Shown piece by piece: positions 35,314 through 45,561 of a stretch of DNA of 64,000 nt. The stretch spans positions 372,001-436,000 of the forward strand of contig CANTFK010000986.1 in NCBI GenBank assembly GCA_947646735.1, given 5' to 3'. The translations under genes and the position numbers were made by a program. This DNA comes from Peronospora farinosa (lineage: Eukaryota; Oomycota; Peronosporomycetes; Peronosporales; Peronosporaceae). The notes under the pieces were generated by a model. That model was not told where the DNA came from. It saw only the letters and a program-made list of their open reading frames with translations, and did no database searches. Each line of letters opens with the position of its first letter. Position 1 is the first letter of the stretch.

Positions 35314-36210
35314 ATGCTTGCCGCATCTTTCTTTTCGTTGCGCCCACGATGCGGCAGCTTGGGCTCGTTAGCAATCGGTCGTACTCGTCGATTGCAGCAG
35401 ATACGTCTCAATGGCTTTGTATGTCGTGCTCTCGGTACCTCTGCGTCCGACTCGAAGGACCAGAAGCTCAAGACAACAATCTTGGATCGCGTAGTAGATA
35501 AACTCAACGACTCGATTAGGAATTACCCTGGCGAGACCATTTCCGTGCTCTTTGCGTCCGATATCCTCAGTATTGGAGCCATGTACGGTGCAATATCCAT
35601 GGCGGGCATTGAGTTCTCCCCCGAGTTTGCGTTGGCATTCGCAGCCAGTCGCCCGTTCCGCCGCTTCCGTCTGCCACTGGACTTGGTCGTCGCTGCTGGC
35701 GTCGCTAAAGCCTTTCCGGCCTTCTCTCGAGTGCGGCTTTCAGATTTGACGAGGGCTTTGCCAAAGTACGTACAGTGATGTACTCCCTAACAAGGGATCG
35801 TATGGCATGTAGCTACATGTAGTGAGCGACATTGACAGTGTCATTGTGTTTGTGTCTATTTTCAATCCAGTCGAACTAGTGCCTCCGCATCGTCGGCTAT
35901 ATTAAAATCTGGCATCATGGCCAAAGCCATGGACACGGCAAAAGAGGTGATCGACAACTACGGTGCTGCATACATGATGGGCTCTCGTCTTGCTGGCGTG
36001 GGTGTAGTATGTGCTTTGTATGGGCTAATTAAGCAAGGGGTGGACTTAATGCCTATTCTAGCCTGTCTTGGTGTGGAAGAAGTGGGATCGGCACTTGGCG
36101 GATACGCCGCGGCAGTTGTTTTAAGCTCGGCGCTATATCCAGCAACATTGGGTGTCTCGGGCTATATTGCACCTGTTGTTGCCAAGCTACGAAGGACGGT
36201 CATCCCATAA
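35314..36210 (+). CDS. Mitochondrial-type membrane protein with two FAM210/DUF1279-like repeats
   Basis: Two exons, 35314-35765 and 35871-36210, joined through intron GTACGT...CCAG, give 263 residues. The first 45 residues are rich in Arg, Ser and Leu with no acidic residues until about 47, as in mitochondrial presequences. Residues about 60-150 and 170-260 look like two copies of one unit: I-x-NY, a hydrophobic helix, then YG-I/L with a Gly-Ile/Val-(E/D) turn and P, then an Ala-rich helix ending near a conserved P. This pattern resembles the DUF1279 domain of FAM210 proteins (mitochondrial membrane proteins linked to translation). The family call is tentative; the internal duplication is visible directly. 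Confidence 0.6.
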
Positions 36211-36304
36211 ACGTGGTCATAGGTCTCCTTTTTGGCCCAAATACTATACTACTCTCTTTGACAGCTTTTGTTTGGTTAGGCCTTGTCCCAGTTATGGCAG
36301 TGCA

Positions 36305-36320
36305 CGTCTCCGCATTTCAC
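36305..36320 (+). promoter_or_regulatory. Possible initiator-like site upstream of the tandem Kir gene
   Basis: The word CTCCGCATTTC, about 40 bases before the ATG at 36357, matches the right half of the oomycete initiator (YYNCAWTTT) with one mismatch. It lies in the 146-base gap after the FAM210-like stop, so the promoter must be short. Weak call. Confidence 0.25.
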
Positions 36321-36356
36321 AGTTGGCACCGCCGTCTCAAAGCGCAGTGAAATCAC

Positions 36357-39300
36357 ATGCATCAACCGCGCTCAGCCGAAAATCTGTGCCCGTGTGTTTC
36401 TCGTGCAGGTAGCATCGGGATTTGCGAGCTAAATGTTTGGCAGGGCACAAGACTTGATGATGACGTGGCCCGGTCTGGAAGACCGCTGCTTCGCCCCAAT
36501 TTACCTGTGATCAAATGTAAGAACTGGACGCAGCGTCGATTTCCAGGTACGACCACGACACCGTGCATATACTGCGTCGAACAAGTTCCATCTGTATGAT
36601 CTGGGTCCTGACGATAACAATGAGTCTAGGCCATTTGTATCACTTAGTCTCGATGGGCTGGATATCGCTGCTTTGCGTTTTTGTTGGGGTCTATATCTTT
36701 GTTGTTGGACTGTTCGCTCTTTTATTTGCAGCTTGTAATGGGTAATACGTTTGCGTGGTATTTATCTTTGCACACACTAGTGCACACGCTGGTGCACACG
36801 CTGTATTGTAACATTGTTCTATTGCTAGAATGAATCCAGAAAGCCCAGGAAATCCGAGAAACTTCTTTAACTTGAGTCTACAAACGCTTTCAAGCACTGG
36901 TACGTCTGAGTCTAGCAAAATGCATGCCGGCAAACATGTTGAACGTGTAGCTGAAGCTAGCCACACGCGCTGTCTTAGTTAATGACAACACTCTGTTGTG
37001 TTTGGCGACAGGATATGGGGTACTCTATCCAGTTTCCGCTTGCTCGCGATGGATTAGTATGGTTGAGTCGTTTGTATCTATGCTGCTGACTTCTTTCATG
37101 ACTGGCGTGACTTTCGTTAAGTTTGCGCGACCTCATCCCCGCATCCTGCTGAGCGACGTAAGTGTCTCAATGATAGCTAAACCTTATAGATAGCTGACTT
37201 GTTCGACACTAGGTGTTTACTGTTTCCCAAGGAGAGAACGGATTGGAAATGAGATTTCGAGTGGCAAATGAAAAACCTCGTGTCAGCAATAGCGATATTA
37301 CCGATATTGGCTTTAAGCTAATTCTGATGCGGATAGAGGTAAAGGCTTTGTATAACACCTGGCTTCTATGGTAACCTAGCTAACTATAGCAATGCTGTTT
37401 GGCATGAAGACTGGAAGACAAGACGAGAAGAGGCTGTGCTATTACGACTTGAAACTAGAAAGAGCCCGTCTCATTTCGCTGAGGTGCTTTGTTTAAGCGT
37501 TGAAGATTTTCCAGATTAAGTAGTTAACATATTGTGCCACTTTGGTCGTGATTTCAGACTAGAGGTTGAGCTGGTCCACAATATCGCTGGCAGCAGTCCA
37601 TTCTTCAAGAAGACGTTGGATGATCTGGCTCGCTCAGATTTTATTATAATACTACTCGTTTCCGGCTTGGACGAAAACCTCCACGACATGGTTTATACGA
37701 AACAAGAATACAGTCAAGAAGCGATGAGGTGGGGTGCCAGGTTTCTTCCTGCGCTTAACTGGGACTATCATCACAAATTTATCAAGTTTGACTTGGGCAA
37801 AATATCAGCAGTAGCTCCTGTTCCGATTGATCTAAATGATGGGCTTTCGAGTAATGTGGACGTCACTTGCTCGCCTGAAAAGGAAGAGTATGATTTGTTG
37901 ACATCGTGCAATGAAGTTGGTAATGTTGATATCGAGCACGCAAGTCAACATAGTTCACGGTGCTTTCAAGCAGATCGTGCGAGCCCATCCAGGCTGGTTG
38001 AGGACACTCCTTTCGAGCTTGGTAATGATTATGATGACGGCGCAGCAGCGAGGGAGGCAAGCAAGGGTTGCCAACGTGACGAAGACAAACCGGATGGAAG
38101 CTCTTCCTCAAACGGAATGGCACAAGTTGGAAGGCATGTTATGCAGCGAGATAGTTTATTATCCTATTGGAGCCTAGATGACGAATACGCGTGGGGTGAA
38201 AAGCTTGGGGGTCACTCTATGAGTATCTTACAGCGGAAGATTCGCGTGAAGAATCGCTCACATAGTTTTCTTTTGAAAGGAGTTTACCAACGAGCGTTGG
38301 AGGCTTCGTGGCCCAGTCTACTATTGTCTCTCGTTCTAGCTTACTTGTGGGTTGTCGCGACGCTTGCGCTATTAATTTCCATTTCGGTACGTTAAACAAG
38401 GCTAAGCTTACGTTGGAAGACAAAGCTGCAGCTTTTGACTTTTTGATTGACTCTATGATAGATACACGATCCATTAGACCAACGAGAGCAAAATGGTTTT
38501 ACAAACAAGTTCGGAGAGGTCTTCTTCTTTTGCGTCCAGACGATTTCCACTGTTGGCTACGGAGCTTTGAGCCCAAGACAAGATAGCGACGCTGCCAATT
38601 TTTTTGTGTTTTTGCTGGTGTTTTCCGGTGTGTTCGTCTCAACACTAGTGACAGGTTTGCATATCTTTTGCCCTTCACGCTATTGCTTTGTTGACCTTTT
38701 ACTTGATATCGTCGTTTCTATTTTCTGCGCAGGCATCACGTGGGCAAAGTTTTCCATTCCAAAAGCGTCTACTCTATTATACAGCAACGTTCTACTGCTA
38801 AACTCGTTCCACTCACATCGCGCTGTTATGTTTCGTGCTGCAAACAATCGCAAATTTGGAGTTATAGTTGAGGGTTCTTTCAGGTACGAGTTCACGCTTG
38901 ACGCTGGAATGGCCAGCAACGGTTAACGTGTGTAATCTTTTTTGTAGGATGAGTGTAGTGGTGCTTAACCGCAGCTTTCGACGCAGAGACACCCATGAAT
39001 TGCGGCTGGTATTAAGCTGATGTCGTTCTTGTTTGTCGTTAGCTTCAAAAACCCACGCTCACTGTATCCTGTACTCGATGATGCAGATACGCAACGTCTG
39101 GCCCATCATCAATTTGTGCAACGTCTTGACTCATATCATCGACGAAAGCTCACCTCTCTACCACTTGTCGACAAGTGACTTGCTGTCAGGAGACCTTTTC
39201 TTTGTGGTACTTTTTACGGGGCAGGACGGCATCATCAGCGACACAATGGTCGCTCGGAAAGCCTATCATGCTTGCGATATCCTGGTCGACCACTACTTTG

Positions 39301-39512
39301 AGGACAACATTACACTGACAGCTGATGGCCTGTACATCGATCTGGATGCCATTAATGCCACTTACTGCGTTTCCGAGGCCGGTAGTCAAAGTGATGAGGT
39401 AGAAAATCAGGAGTACCGTTCAAGTTGCAGCTCCATCGAGCTCAAAGCCACCGAGTACATGTCAGAAGCAAGTAAGGCTGACAGTCCTCACTCCAGATAT
39501 GCATTGATGTGA
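36357..39512 (+). CDS. Tandem inward-rectifier K+ channel: two Kir modules in one chain
   Basis: Ten exons: 36357-36546, 36630-36741, 36829-36899, 37012-37157, 37213-37338, 37410-37483, 37558-38386, 38462-38883, 38948-39008, 39087-39512. They total 819 codons (818 residues) with all splice phases compatible. Module 1: slide helix HLYHLVSMGW, M1 (about 73-97), pore QTLSSTGYG (filter residues 123-127), M2 (about 135-160), cytosolic Kir domain with YYDLKLERAR. A linker of about 150 residues leads to module 2: N-terminus QRKIRVKNRSHSF, M1 (about 493-516), pore QTISTVGYG (filter 546-550), M2, and the Kir signature IDESSPLYHLS near the C-terminus. Two such chains would form one tetrameric pore. The 829-base exon contains both the end of module 1 and the start of module 2 without a stop, so the fusion does not depend on a predicted intron. 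Confidence 0.88.
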
Positions 39513-39604
39513 CTGGCTGTTACCGAGTTGCTTCAACATGGTTGCATCTACATGGACTACCTACGTCGTAATTTTTTCTTTGTTTGATCAAGGCTAGTAC
39601 AGTG

Positions 39605-39619
39605 TCACTCCCCAATTTG
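39605..39619 (+). promoter_or_regulatory. Oomycete-type initiator element
   Basis: TCACTCCCCAATTTG lies 17 bases upstream of the ATG at 39636 and fits the oomycete initiator consensus (TCAYTYYNCAWTTT), which marks transcription starts in Phytophthora. Only 93 bases separate the Kir stop from this site. Confidence 0.5.
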
Positions 39620-39635
39620 TCCTGACTCGCGCAAC

Positions 39636-40541
39636 ATGATGGCCTACACAGTTGCTGACAACGACGCCGCTAATTCCACTGCAAACGCGGCAATTCCGTC
39701 GCAGAAACGCGACGTGTACGTCACGGGGTTCGGCAAGTTCGGCGATATCCTGGAGAACCCCACGACATTCCTGGCCAAGAAACTGGAAGAGCACCATAAA
39801 GTGACGGAGTCGCACGTCCTTGAAGTGTCCGCAGAGGGTGCGACAAAAGCGTTTGACCTGTACACAATATCGTAGTATAGGAACCAAAGATACTCATTCT
39901 TGTGCTGTTGCAGCTTGTGTTGAGGCCCTAGCAGACATGTATGCCAGAGCAGAGGTACACTAGCTCTTACTGTTTTTGTGGTTGCACTATTGAGAGTCAG
40001 TTGAGCCGACTGATTGATCGCTGGCTATGCTAGGAACGCGGACGCCCCTGCATCTTTTTGCACTTTGGAGTGAGCGCCGTCGCACGTTCAGTCAAGCTGG
40101 AGCAGGTGGGCTACAACGTGGCGGACTTCCGTATCCCGGACGAGAGGGGTTACGTCGCCAAGGATGAAGTGATCCACGAAGGCGAGCCGGACAACATGAC
40201 AACTAAAGTGCCTCTCGAGGAGATGCTAATGACGTTGCAGGCCATGCACCTGAAAGTTAGTATTTCGACCGATCCGGGGCGTTATATTTGTAACTACGTC
40301 TACTACCGGTCGCTTGTGTGGGCCAAACGCCAGGCGACCAAGGGTCACTCGAGGGTGAGTTGCTGCCGTGTGGTGTGTTAAGCTGTTGAACAACGACAGT
40401 GCTTGACTCTTTTTGCTTTCCTCTTGGCATTGTCTACAGCACCTTGTGCTGTTCGTACACGTGCCAGAGTTCCGGACTCTAGGTTTTGAGGACCAGATGG
40501 CACTTGCGTCCAGGATCGTGGACATGGTGGCCGACCTGTAA
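39636..40541 (+). CDS. Pyroglutamyl-peptidase I (peptidase family C15)
   Basis: Four exons: 39636-39837, 39914-39954, 40034-40354, 40440-40541; total 221 residues, close to the usual 205-220. The enzyme removes N-terminal pyroglutamate from peptides in the cytosol. The N-terminal block VTGFGKFG and the sequence LHFGVSAVARS are typical. The catalytic triad is visible: E104 (in LEQVGYN), C167 (in GRYICNY) and H195 (in FVHVP). The first-exon donor (GAG-G/GTGCGA) was chosen because it restores phase; a slightly different donor would change one or two residues. The start is the first of two adjacent ATGs. Confidence 0.88.
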
Positions 40542-40849
40542 AGTACACTGTATCCATAATGTACACATTTTGTCATGGCCTATTTTTTTGCAATGTATAA
40601 TGCGAAATAACCGGTACTGTTCTTGATGTCCTCTTAAACAGCCTATTTGGTGTTCCGTACACAACACTGCGAACACTGGGCAAAACCTTCGTCGCCATCC
40701 ATTCCACTTTCTGGCTCTGTTCTGCAACTGTCACTCTACTCAGCAGGCAGAGACTCAAAAGAGACCAACACGAGTTGGGGCCTTGATAGACCAGCACAGT
40801 CGCACAGCACACCACACTACAAATAATACAGCACTTAATAAACCTCTAG
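40542..40849. other. Intergenic spacer
   Basis: It lies between the PGP stop and the LARP4-like start. No gene seen; it should hold the PGP terminator region and the LARP4 promoter. Confidence 0.5.
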
Positions 40850-42803
40850 ATGAGCGGTCAACAGCAAACCAAAACTCCAGGTACGTGCAGCTGCAAGGCG
40901 TTTGTCCCATGGAGAGATACTTTGCATCAGGATAGGCTAAAATGACTTGTTGTTGACATCTATTTATATGCAGAGAGAGCGGAGCTCAAGGAGGCGATTA
41001 AACGCCAGGTTGAATTCTATTTTTCACGTGCTAATTTGGCCAACGATGCCTACCTTGTCTCGCAGATGAATTCACAAATGTATGTCCGTTATCATTCGAT
41101 AGCTCTACGTGATAGTAGAATGCTATTAATCAGTGCAACTTTTTTGACTTGTAGGTACGTGCCTGTAGAGGTCATCATTAACTTTTCTAAGATCAAGCAG
41201 CTCACAGACAATACGGCACTGTTAGTCGAGGCCGTGCAAGACTCGACGGTGCGTCAACGTTCACTTTTAACCAACTTACCAAACAAAATGCTGACTACTT
41301 GTTTGTTGTTATTTTGGGCAGATCTGCTCACTCAACTCGTCCAAGGACGCGGTCAAGCCTAATATTAAATCTGAGCGCACTACCATTATTTTGCGCGAGA
41401 TCCCGTCTTCTACGAAGCCGGAAGAAGTTGAGGCTATTTTTGAAGGCTGTGGCAAGGTTGTTAGTGTGCGTAGCGACGTTGGAGACACGTGGTTTGTGAC
41501 TATGACCTCGGAGTCGGAAGCAGTAAACACGCTGCTTGCTCTGCGCAGCAAAACATTAAATGGCGTTGCGATAAAGGCCCGTTTGAAATCAGAAAACGTA
41601 CTCAAGTCTTTCTATCCCGCGCAGCCCGCAGAGAACGTCATCGCTCCCGGCGTAAGTGCACCGTATGGCGGCCGCGGCTACTACTCCTCGCCCAATATGG
41701 GCTACTATGACATCTACGGCGTCCAATATAACTCAGTGAACCCGCGTGAGGATCAAAACTACGGCAACAACAACGGGGCTGAAAACAGCCGATATGCAGG
41801 AAACAACCTGCGTGGTGGCGCTGCTGCTGGTCGTGGACAAGGCCGACAGAACCGGTCAAATAATGTTGGCGCGTACCAGCAGAAGGAAGGACGCGCTAAG
41901 AGCGGCAGCTTTGAGCAACGGGGATCAGGTAGCTTTCGCAAGAACAAGGAAAAACGTTCGAAGGCGACGGCTTCACTGCAGACGAACGGAAGTAGCAATG
42001 GTAAAAAGGCTGCTGCTGTTTCTGCTGAACGCCAACCTGTTTTGAACGCAGCGAACTTCCCTCCACTCCCTACGGCCCTGGAGAAGGATGAAACGTCGAA
42101 AGTGATTATATACAAGTACGCTCACGAGGACATCATGGAAATTGTTAAGAACATGGATGAGAAGGATTGCATGCTGCCCGACGGAAAAATGGACTATGCA
42201 GCGCATCCGGCTGCTCTTACCATCGAGGCACACCCGGACTTGCTGCGCAATCAGCGCACATACAGTATTGAGCAAGCTCGAGATGCTATGCGTCAAGGAC
42301 GACCAATCCGAAGTGATTCGGTTGGATCCATTGACTATGAAAGCATGATGTACGGTGAGGACTACACAAAGGAGGCTCGTGAGCAGCGCAAGCAGAATTC
42401 GGATATTGCACCTGCCTCTACTGACGCTGCTCCCATTGTTAAGCCAGCTGTTGCTGTGCCTGCGTCAACAGAGTCGGCATCTGTACCTGCAAAGGTTGTC
42501 GGCTACGCTGCAGCTGTTATTAACGGCACGCCAGCTTCCACTTCAGTTATTGAACCGAAGAAGCAGCCCACTTCAAAGACCACCTCGAAAAGTGTTGTCA
42601 AGGAGGAGAAGAAGAAGCTTGTTAAAAAGGCGGTTAAGACTGCCGAATGCGCGCCTAAAAATGCTCCGATAGGGGATGAGACTCTTCCAAAGTCAGGTGC
42701 GTGGGGTGGCCGCAACTTCCTTGATGTGGTAAAGACCGATCCGCAAACTGTGTCTGTGAAAGCGACAACAGTTACTCCCGCTAGTGATAGTGAGAGCAAG
42801 TAG
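40850..42803 (+). CDS. La-related protein, LARP4/5 type
   Basis: Four exons: 40850-40880, 40974-41079, 41155-41248, 41322-42803; total 570 residues. A La motif occupies about residues 11-80 (AIKRQVEFYFSRANL, then NDAYLVSQM and VEVIINFSKI). It is followed at once by an RRM (about 97-165, TTIILREIPSS ... WFVTMTSES). LARP4/5 proteins bind mRNA poly(A) and the poly(A)-binding protein and stabilise mRNA. The rest is low complexity: Tyr/Asn/Gly and RGG-like segments near residues 200-260, an NFPPLP block near 315 that recurs in this family, then Ala/Val/Lys-rich sequence. PAM2 motif not clearly seen. Divergence from canonical La is expected because the La motif lacks the usual RNA 3'-UUU aromatic set. 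Confidence 0.85.
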
Positions 42804-44152
42804 GCGCAATAACGAGGTGGTGGAAGGCTATGGTGATGCGTAGTTGGTTTTGCGAGGATGCACGCATCATGCCTGGGTCTTGCTTGGTCTCGCGGTGTGT
42901 GCCTGGGGCTGCAGAGTGGTTGGTGTGGCAAGTGATGTCGTAGCTACGGCTTCAGCAAGGCGGTTGGTCTGTCACTTGGTCATTGAAGTGAGTTTGGAAG
43001 AAGCAATGCAACGAGACGACTGACTGGAACAATGGTGTGACCTGGGCATGGGAGGCGCTGAGGAGTGGGCGATGCTCTCGGCGTCGTCGTGTTCTCTGCA
43101 TTTTAGATATTTTTTATCATTATACGTGGAAATTGCTGGGGCACATAGGGAGCGTGCGTAGTGTTCGTGAAGCGCCAGTCATTAGCGCGCAAGGCTGTGC
43201 AAGCAAGTTGCTCGAGGTTGCGTGTGCTCAGGCGAGGAGGGATTCAAAGGTGCGGCGAAATGGAGGAAGCCCTTCTACTTGAGACACGAACGTCAAATCG
43301 GATGCCATCACTATGACGGCCTAACAGCAAAATAGACATGGGTAAGGAGGACTTGGGACGGAATTGACTTTTTCACCTCTTGACGTATTGAATTGCCGTA
43401 TTGGATACCGTTTCTACGCGAGTCTCGTTGACGATACCACCTTGTACGTGCGATACCACTGCGGCCTTGGTACGCCTGCTCTTTATAACACCACCAATGA
43501 TTCTTCTAATATTTCACGTTTGCTCTCGAAGAGGTCAGACATTGCTGGAAATCTATCGTGCGCACAACATTAACTACAGATCAAGACAAGAGTACTATTA
43601 TACCAGTGACGAAGGCCGCATGTCTAGTCAGATGCCTAGATAGCATCTTCAAAATTGCTGCACGCTACGCCAGTACTTCAAGTTTCTGACAAGTTTTTGA
43701 CAACCTCCCATACTTATCCACATGTAGATACTCTCAGAAAGACGTACACCAGTCAAAAGAAGTGGGGATTTTCGCATCTTCCATTCTCGAGGAACGGCTC
43801 AATAATCCAGTTTACTCCGACAGTGCTTCCCATACTCAAGGCTGATGATTTGCTCCTTCACTTGCGCATTCACGTCGACTAGCGTGTCATGTATAGCGAC
43901 CAAAAGTGTCTAGGACTTCCATCGTTTTGTTTCGTGGTCACCACAACTGGCTGATGCTTTCCCCGCTGCCTCCTCGTCGCACTCGTGCTCACCACCACAA
44001 CCGTCGACTTAGCCACAACGATAACTGTAGAGACTGGTATCAGATCCCGTCACATGTTTGCTACAGGTGACGAGTCCATCATGCTCACGTGCGAATCGGT
44101 ACGCCGAGCAGAGCAAAACACGTAGCCAAGTTATCACTGCGATGAGGAACCA
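42804..44152. other. 1.35-kb spacer, no gene recognised
   Basis: Only short frames without family resemblance or convincing splice links are visible on either strand. It lies between the convergent 3' ends of the LARP4-like gene and the OMT gene, so two 3' UTRs are expected. The longest frame (43037-43282, plus) looks like chance. Confidence 0.5.
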
Positions 44153-45448
44153 TCAAGCGTCACTTGCTTTATCAGCTTCAATTGTTTCCTTCTTGTTGTA
44201 TTGGATCAATGTGAGGCCGTCCCATAATGGTACAATGACCTGCGTCGTCCGTACGTCTTGCGCCACGTAATGGTTAAAGTCGGCCAAGCTATGGGCGATA
44301 CGCTCTTTGCTGCTTGCCAATCCATGAGCACAAGCAGCGACGCGACCATGAAACAGAGTATTGTCAAAGACCAGCAAGCCTGATGGATGGAGCACCTTGT
44401 GCTCCAAGATGAAGTCGTAGTATGCTCGGTACTTGCACTTGTTGGCGTCTACAAAGATCAAGTCGAACGGCTGCTGTTTTGCACTAATAGACAGGGCAGC
44501 AGTTTTCAAATACTCGAGGCCGTCTTGGTTCACGGCGGTGATTTGGTCTGCATGTGAGCTTTTGTCAAAGAAACTCTGTGCGAATTGCATCGCGGCACTG
44601 TCGATGTCGCACGTCACGAGGGAGCCGTCCGCGGCCAAGCCATTGGCGATGCATAATGCTGAGTACCCTGTAAAGCAACCGATCTCCAGCACGCGTTGGG
44701 CCTTTGTAGTCTGAACGAGGAAAGAGAGAAATTTTCCCTGCATCTCGTCAATCACTTGCTCCGCTTTGGGCCAATTTCGTGTCGTCTCCACCCGCAAGTC
44801 TCGAAGTAACGCTTCGTCAGCGAGAGAGCTGCTTTGACCGTAAACGTACGCTGTCTGAAGCTCACAATTGCCGATATGTTTGTAGAGACAATTTGAAGCA
44901 GTGAAGTGACGCGTGTGAGAGTTTCTTGCTAGTGGAGCTTGTGGTCGTTTGCTGACGTACAGCGCATTCGGTATCACCGGCATCCAGCAAGTTGCTTGCT
45001 GTTGGCGTTGCGTTGTCGTTGGTAACGAACGACTGGAGTTCTGCAAACTTAGCTCTTTACCCTGGACACCATCATGCACTACTTGCTTCCGAATCTTTAC
45101 GGTCGGCTTGGAAAAGGGATGGTCGGCATTTGTACATGACTGCGAATGGCCGTAAAACATGTTACGCCTTATGAAATCTGTCGGAAATGAAGTCGAGAGC
45201 GTTGTCACATGGTACTGAGGTAGTTCCAATTGTCCATTGATCTTTTCCGAGGACAAGTCGACCCTGCGACTCACACCCAACGCCTTCCAGTCACTTGGTA
45301 GACGGCGACGCAGCTTTGACAATTCGCTCTCGTCGAACGCCACGTAATTGTACAAACTCACATACTGTCGAGACTCGAGACAATCGGATTGAGTCAATGC
45401 CCACCTTTGAAATGGACGATATAATGGCTCAAGACATCGAAGTAGCAT
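44153..45448 (-). CDS. CCoAOMT-type O-methyltransferase behind a copied TrhO N-domain
   Basis: One open frame of 431 residues from the ATG at 45448. Residues about 27-150 match, position by position, the N-domain of the TrhO gene that lies head to head (shared blocks SLYNY, INGQL, VHDG/LHDG, SLQNSSRSLP/NLQNSGRSLP). Residues about 190-425 form a SAM-dependent O-methyltransferase of the caffeoyl-CoA/catechol type: VLEIGCFTGYSAL (SAM binding), D in VTCDID, and the metal-site block LIFVDANK. Met156 (44983) begins a stretch that looks like a mitochondrial leader, so the enzyme may start there and the copied part may be only 5' sequence. The copied part has lost the AEEGINGQL form of the motif (SSEKINGQL) and has no rhodanese domain. 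Confidence 0.75.
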   Translation of the reverse strand: MLLRCLEPLYRPFQRWALTQSDCLESRQYVSLYNYVAFDESELSKLRRRLPSDWKALGVSRRVDLSSEKINGQLELPQYHVTTLSTSFPTDFIRRNMFYGHSQSCTNADHPFSKPTVKIRKQVVHDGVQGKELSLQNSSRSLPTTTQRQQQATCWMPVIPNALYVSKRPQAPLARNSHTRHFTASNCLYKHIGNCELQTAYVYGQSSSLADEALLRDLRVETTRNWPKAEQVIDEMQGKFLSFLVQTTKAQRVLEIGCFTGYSALCIANGLAADGSLVTCDIDSAAMQFAQSFFDKSSHADQITAVNQDGLEYLKTAALSISAKQQPFDLIFVDANKCKYRAYYDFILEHKVLHPSGLLVFDNTLFHGRVAACAHGLASSKERIAHSLADFNHYVAQDVRTTQVIVPLWDGLTLIQYNKKETIEADKASDA

Positions 45449-45561
45449 CGCTCCGTAGCTCCAGTTTTTCTAGCTCGTTGAAAACCACCTATTCGACTGC
45501 ATCCTTTCTTTCATACAAATTCCAAGTACAAATGATGACTTTGTGTATTAAGAAGATGAAA
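45449..45561. promoter_or_regulatory. Head-to-head start region of the OMT and TrhO genes
   Basis: Only 113 bases separate the OMT-frame ATG (45448, minus) from the preferred TrhO ATG (45562, plus); an earlier TrhO in-frame ATG at 45397 would make the two frames overlap. Any promoters must overlap coding or leader sequence. Confidence 0.4.

Noticed and set aside
43037..43882. Short plus-strand frames downstream of the LARP4-like gene
   Set aside because: They have no homology, no splice-linked partners and poor composition; they are probably 3' UTR and spacer.
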